The position numbers and the translations under genes were made by a program. This document shows, piece by piece, positions 5,082 to 7,211 of a stretch of DNA of 7,211 nt. Origin of the DNA: Acidobacteriaceae bacterium (GTDB taxonomy: Bacteria > Acidobacteriota > Terriglobia > Terriglobales > Acidobacteriaceae); assembly GCA_030040175.1 (NCBI GenBank), contig JASHUF010000343.1, positions 1 through 7,211 of the forward strand, read 5' to 3'. The notes below the pieces were generated by a model. It did no database searches and was not told the DNA's origin. It saw nothing but the letters and a program-made list of their open reading frames with translations. Each line of letters begins with the position of its first letter. The first letter of the stretch is position 1.

Positions 5082-6237
5082 AGAGAATCAGCTTGGCGAT
5101 GGTGGCCAGTTGCATGAACGAGGTGCCTTCGTAGATTTTGCCGATCTTGGCGTCGCGATAAAGCTTTTCCACGGGCGCGTCCTTGACGAAGCCCAGGCCG
5201 CCGAAGACTTCGACCGCAAGGCTGGCCACGCGCTCGGCCGCGTGCGAGGCGAAGTACTTGCACATAGCCGCTTCTTTGCGGAAATCGGCGCGCGCATCGC
5301 GAAGCCGGGCCGCGTTATAGACCAGCAGCCGCGCCGCTTCAACCTCCGTCGCCATCTCCGCGAGCTGAAACTGCATGGCCTGGAAATCCGCAATCGCGCG
5401 GCCGAACTGCTTGCGCTCCTTGGCGTAGCGCGCGGCGTGCGCCCATGCCCCTGCAGCGAGGCCGAGCATCTGCGCGCCGATGCCGATGCGGCCTTCGTTC
5501 AGCGTCTCAATGGCGATCTTGTATCCGTTACCCGGCTCGCCCAGAAGTTGCGTCTCCGGCACCGCGCAATCTTCGAGAACAAGCTCGCAGGTGCTCGAGG
5601 CGCGGATACCGAGCTTGTCTTCCTTGCGGCCGACGGTGAATCCCGGCGCACCTTTCTCCACCAGGAACGCTGTAATTCCCTTGTAGCCCGCGCTTGCGTC
5701 CACGGTGGCGAAGACGATGAAAAGGCCCGCTTCTTTTGCATTCGAGATCCAGAGCTTGCGCCCGTTCAAAATCCACGCCTCGCCCCGGCGCTCGGCGCGC
5801 GTGGCGAGCGCGAACGCGTCGGAGCCCGCGCCGGCCTCGCTCAAGGCATAGGCGCCGACCGTGTCTGCGGCGAGGCGCGGCAAATACTGCTTCTTCTGCG
5901 CGTCCGTGCCCCAGCGCACAAGCGCCGCAGCCACCAGCGTGTTCTGCACATCCAGCAGCACGCCCACGGCGGGGTCCACGGTCGAGATGGCTTCGACGGC
6001 GAGCACCGAGTCAAAAAACGTGCCGCCGCTGCCGCCGGATTCCTCCGGAATAGCAATCCCCATCAGCCCGAGCTCGAAGAGGCCGTGCACCAGGCCTGAG
6101 TCCATCTGCTGCTCTTCATCCATGCGCCGCACCAGCGGAGCCACGCGCTCGGCTGCGAACCGGCGCACGGTTTCGCGAAAGAGGGTTTCCTCTTCGCTCA
6201 ACTGCGTCAGCGGACTGCCAGTTCGCGCCGCAACCAT
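5080..6237 (-). CDS. Acyl-CoA dehydrogenase, short/branched-chain (2-methylbutyryl-CoA) type
   Basis: This 385-residue flavoenzyme oxidises acyl-CoA to 2-enoyl-CoA with FAD, passing electrons to electron-transfer flavoprotein. Both family signatures are present: [13 protein letters not shown] at 131-143 and the [13 protein letters not shown] block at 343-362. The catalytic base is E370 in IYEGTS. Stretches such as [25 protein letters not shown] and [12 protein letters not shown] resemble the mammalian short/branched-chain enzyme (ACADSB) more than other subtypes, pointing to 2-methylbutyryl-CoA from isoleucine. Straight short-chain acyl-CoAs remain possible. The ATG at 6237 follows GGAGG at 6250-6246 (8 nt spacing) and gives the normal family length. 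The frame stays open far upstream, but that part is antisense to the SDR gene. It is divergent from an HSD10-like SDR and a thiolase, which fit the same pathway. Confidence 0.93.
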   Translation of the reverse strand: MVAARTGSPLTQLSEEETLFRETVRRFAAERVAPLVRRMDEEQQMDSGLVHGLFELGLMGIAIPEESGGSGGTFFDSVLAVEAISTVDPAVGVLLDVQNTLVAAALVRWGTDAQKKQYLPRLAADTVGAYALSEAGAGSDAFALATRAERRGEAWILNGRKLWISNAKEAGLFIVFATVDASAGYKGITAFLVEKGAPGFTVGRKEDKLGIRASSTCELVLEDCAVPETQLLGEPGNGYKIAIETLNEGRIGIGAQMLGLAAGAWAHAARYAKERKQFGRAIADFQAMQFQLAEMATEVEAARLLVYNAARLRDARADFRKEAAMCKYFASHAAERVASLAVEVFGGLGFVKDAPVEKLYRDAKIGKIYEGTSFMQLATIAKLIL

Positions 6238-6273
6238 GTAGCGCGCCTCCGAAGCGGCGATTGCACGAGGAGT

Positions 6274-6301
6274 ATTATGACAGAAGAATTCGAGCGGCCA
6301 A
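6274..6301 (-). promoter_or_regulatory. Candidate promoter of the acyl-CoA dehydrogenase gene
   Basis: On the minus strand, TTGGCC (6301-6296, 4/6 to TTGACA) is followed after 16 bp by CATAAT (6279-6274, 5/6) preceded by TGT, an extended -10. Transcription would start near 6267, upstream of the GGAGG at 6250-6246. The -10 covers the start codon of the divergent SDR gene (6277-6279), so expression of the two genes could interfere. Confidence 0.4.
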
Positions 6302-7071
6302 CCATGCAGATCCGGGATCACGTCTTTCTGGTGACGGGTGCCGCCTCCGGTCTGGGCGGGGCGGCGGCACGCCTGCTTGCGCACGAAGGCGGAGGAGTGA
6401 TTCTCGCGGACGTGCAGCGCGAGGCCGGCGAGGCGCTTGCTGCAGAGCTGGGCGAGCGGGCGCGCTTTGTGCAGACCGATGTGACCAGCGAGCCCGACGG
6501 CAAGGCGGCCGTGGCCCTCGCGCTTTCCGCCTTCGGCCATCTGCACGGGCTGGTGAACTGCGCCGGCATCGCGCCGGCGGAAAAAGTGCTGGGCCGCGAG
6601 CAGCCGCACCGGCTCGAGACCTTTGCGCGAGCAATTCAAATCAATCTTATCGGTACCTTCAACATGATCCGGCTGGCGGCCGAGACGATTGCCAGAGAGA
6701 GCCCTGGCGCGGACGGCGAGCGCGGCGTGATTGTCAATACGGCTTCGATCGCCGCGTTCGACGGGCAGATTGGCCAGGCAGCATACGCGGCATCGAAGGG
6801 CGGAGTTGCGGCCATGACGCTCCCTGTTGCGCGCGAGCTGGCCGCGCGCGGCATTCGCGTGGTCGCCATTGCGCCGGGCGTCTTTGAGACGCCGATGATG
6901 GCCGCATTCCCCGAGGCGGTGCGCACGGCGCTCGCCGCAAGCGTTCCCTTTCCCGCGCGCCTGGGAAGCCCCGCGGAGTTTGCGGCCCTGGTCAAGCACA
7001 TCTGCGAAAATAGGATGCTGAACGGAGAAACGATCCGGCTCGATGGCGCGCTGCGCATGGCCCCGCGCTGA
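6277..7071 (+). CDS. SDR-family dehydrogenase, HSD10-like (3-hydroxyacyl-CoA / 3-hydroxy-2-methylbutyryl-CoA dehydrogenase)
   Basis: This 264-residue classical short-chain dehydrogenase has the cofactor loop TGAASGLG at 20-27 and an acidic D45 after the second strand that favours NAD over NADP. It also has the NCAG motif at 94-97 and a full catalytic tetrad N123, S157, Y170, K174 (YAASK). The blocks [43 protein letters not shown] and [13 protein letters not shown] closely resemble 17-beta-HSD type 10. HSD10 oxidises 3-hydroxy-2-methylbutyryl-CoA in isoleucine breakdown and other short 3-hydroxyacyl-CoAs. The ATG at 6277 has GAGGAG at 6267-6272 but only 4 nt spacing. An ATG at 6304 (MQIRDH) would match the usual family N-terminus and is a fair alternative. 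A thiolase gene follows after 25 bp in the same direction, so the two form an operon. Confidence 0.9.
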   Translation: MTEEFERPTMQIRDHVFLVTGAASGLGGAAARLLAHEGGGVILADVQREAGEALAAELGERARFVQTDVTSEPDGKAAVALALSAFGHLHGLVNCAGIAPAEKVLGREQPHRLETFARAIQINLIGTFNMIRLAAETIARESPGADGERGVIVNTASIAAFDGQIGQAAYAASKGGVAAMTLPVARELAARGIRVVAIAPGVFETPMMAAFPEAVRTALAASVPFPARLGSPAEFAALVKHICENRMLNGETIRLDGALRMAPR

Positions 7072-7096
7072 GTTTTCTTCCGGTTTGAGAAGTTCC

Positions 7097-7211
7097 ATGG
7101 CCTCGCAAGATTCCATTGTCATTTCCGGCTGCGCCCGGACCCCGATTGGCGGCTTCCAGGGCGATCTGAAAGATCTCTCCGCGCCGGAGCTGGGCAGCGC
7201 CGCCATCCGCG
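7097..7211 (+). CDS. Thiolase (acetyl-CoA acetyltransferase type), N-terminal fragment at the window edge
   Basis: The first 38 codons are visible from ATG 7097. They begin with the thiolase N-terminal strand [18 protein letters not shown] followed by a helix ([12 protein letters not shown]). The R-T-P-x-G motif is typical of thiolases. The catalytic Cys near residue 90, the second Cys and the His lie beyond the window, so degradative versus biosynthetic class cannot be settled. A weak GAGAAG ribosome site lies at 7087-7092. It starts 25 bp after the HSD10-like gene. A thiolase here would complete cleavage of 2-methylacetoacetyl-CoA to acetyl-CoA and propionyl-CoA. Confidence 0.82.
   Translation, partial: MASQDSIVISGCARTPIGGFQGDLKDLSAPELGSAAIR

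Noticed and set aside
5038..6099. A 353-residue plus-strand frame over the acyl-CoA dehydrogenase.
   Set aside because: It is antisense to a gene with both acyl-CoA dehydrogenase signatures and has no motifs of its own.
5080..7206. A 708-residue open frame on the minus strand suggesting a fusion upstream of the acyl-CoA dehydrogenase.
   Set aside because: The upstream half is antisense to the SDR and thiolase genes and has no recognisable motifs. The family N-terminus and a GGAGG ribosome site place the start at 6237.
1..7211. Search for a CRISPR array, tRNA or rRNA genes, a transposase, phage genes or a defence operon.
   Set aside because: I saw no regularly spaced direct repeats, cloverleaf-like segments or relevant proteins. 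The only defence-adjacent module is the VapBC pair.

Overview
The window is GC-rich (roughly 60% by eye) bacterial DNA. The family resemblances and the scattered short hairpins with a GGCTTTAGCC core suggest a soil-type Acidobacteriota genome. That assignment is inference from recognised patterns, not a database result. Gene density is ordinary, with two larger repeat-bearing intergenic gaps and a third that holds only palindromes.

Layout, left to right. (1) Positions 1-771, minus strand: the N-terminal half of a UGT-like glycosyltransferase that runs off the left edge. (2) Positions 772-1195: a gene-free stretch holding a 177-bp element bounded by 28-bp imperfect inverted repeats (MITE-like), two copies of a short GC hairpin, and a TATAAT box. 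(3) Positions 1196-3005, plus strand: an unknown 94-aa protein, an unknown 176-aa polytopic membrane protein, a 36-aa single-span peptide coupled to it through an ATGA overlap, and an exported DsbA-like thioredoxin-fold protein with a CPAC active site. The last has its own extended -10 promoter. (4) Positions 3006-3162: a terminator-like hairpin nested in a second inverted-repeat element of 109 bp. (5) Positions 3163-4194, minus strand: an orphan radical SAM enzyme with a C-terminal SPASM/Twitch-like cysteine cluster. (6) Positions 4195-4418: a gene-free spacer with three palindromes, probably operator sites. (7) Positions 4419-5044: a VapBC toxin-antitoxin pair with a GTGA overlap. (8) Positions 5080-7211: a divergent catabolic cluster. 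A short/branched-chain acyl-CoA dehydrogenase lies on the minus strand. A 17-beta-HSD10-like SDR and the start of a thiolase lie on the plus strand.

The catabolic cluster is the clearest functional unit. The acyl-CoA dehydrogenase most resembles the 2-methylbutyryl-CoA type, the SDR most resembles 3-hydroxy-2-methylbutyryl-CoA dehydrogenase (HSD10), and the third gene begins like an acetyl-CoA acetyltransferase. Together they would supply steps 1, 3 and 4 of the CoA-level part of isoleucine degradation; the enoyl-CoA hydratase is not in the window. The two divergent start codons are separated by only 39 bp. The best promoter for the dehydrogenase overlaps the SDR start codon.

I see no tRNA, rRNA, CRISPR array, transposase or phage gene. 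The least explained parts are the two inverted-repeat elements, the radical SAM gene with its upstream palindromes, and the small-protein/membrane-protein group at 1196-2218.
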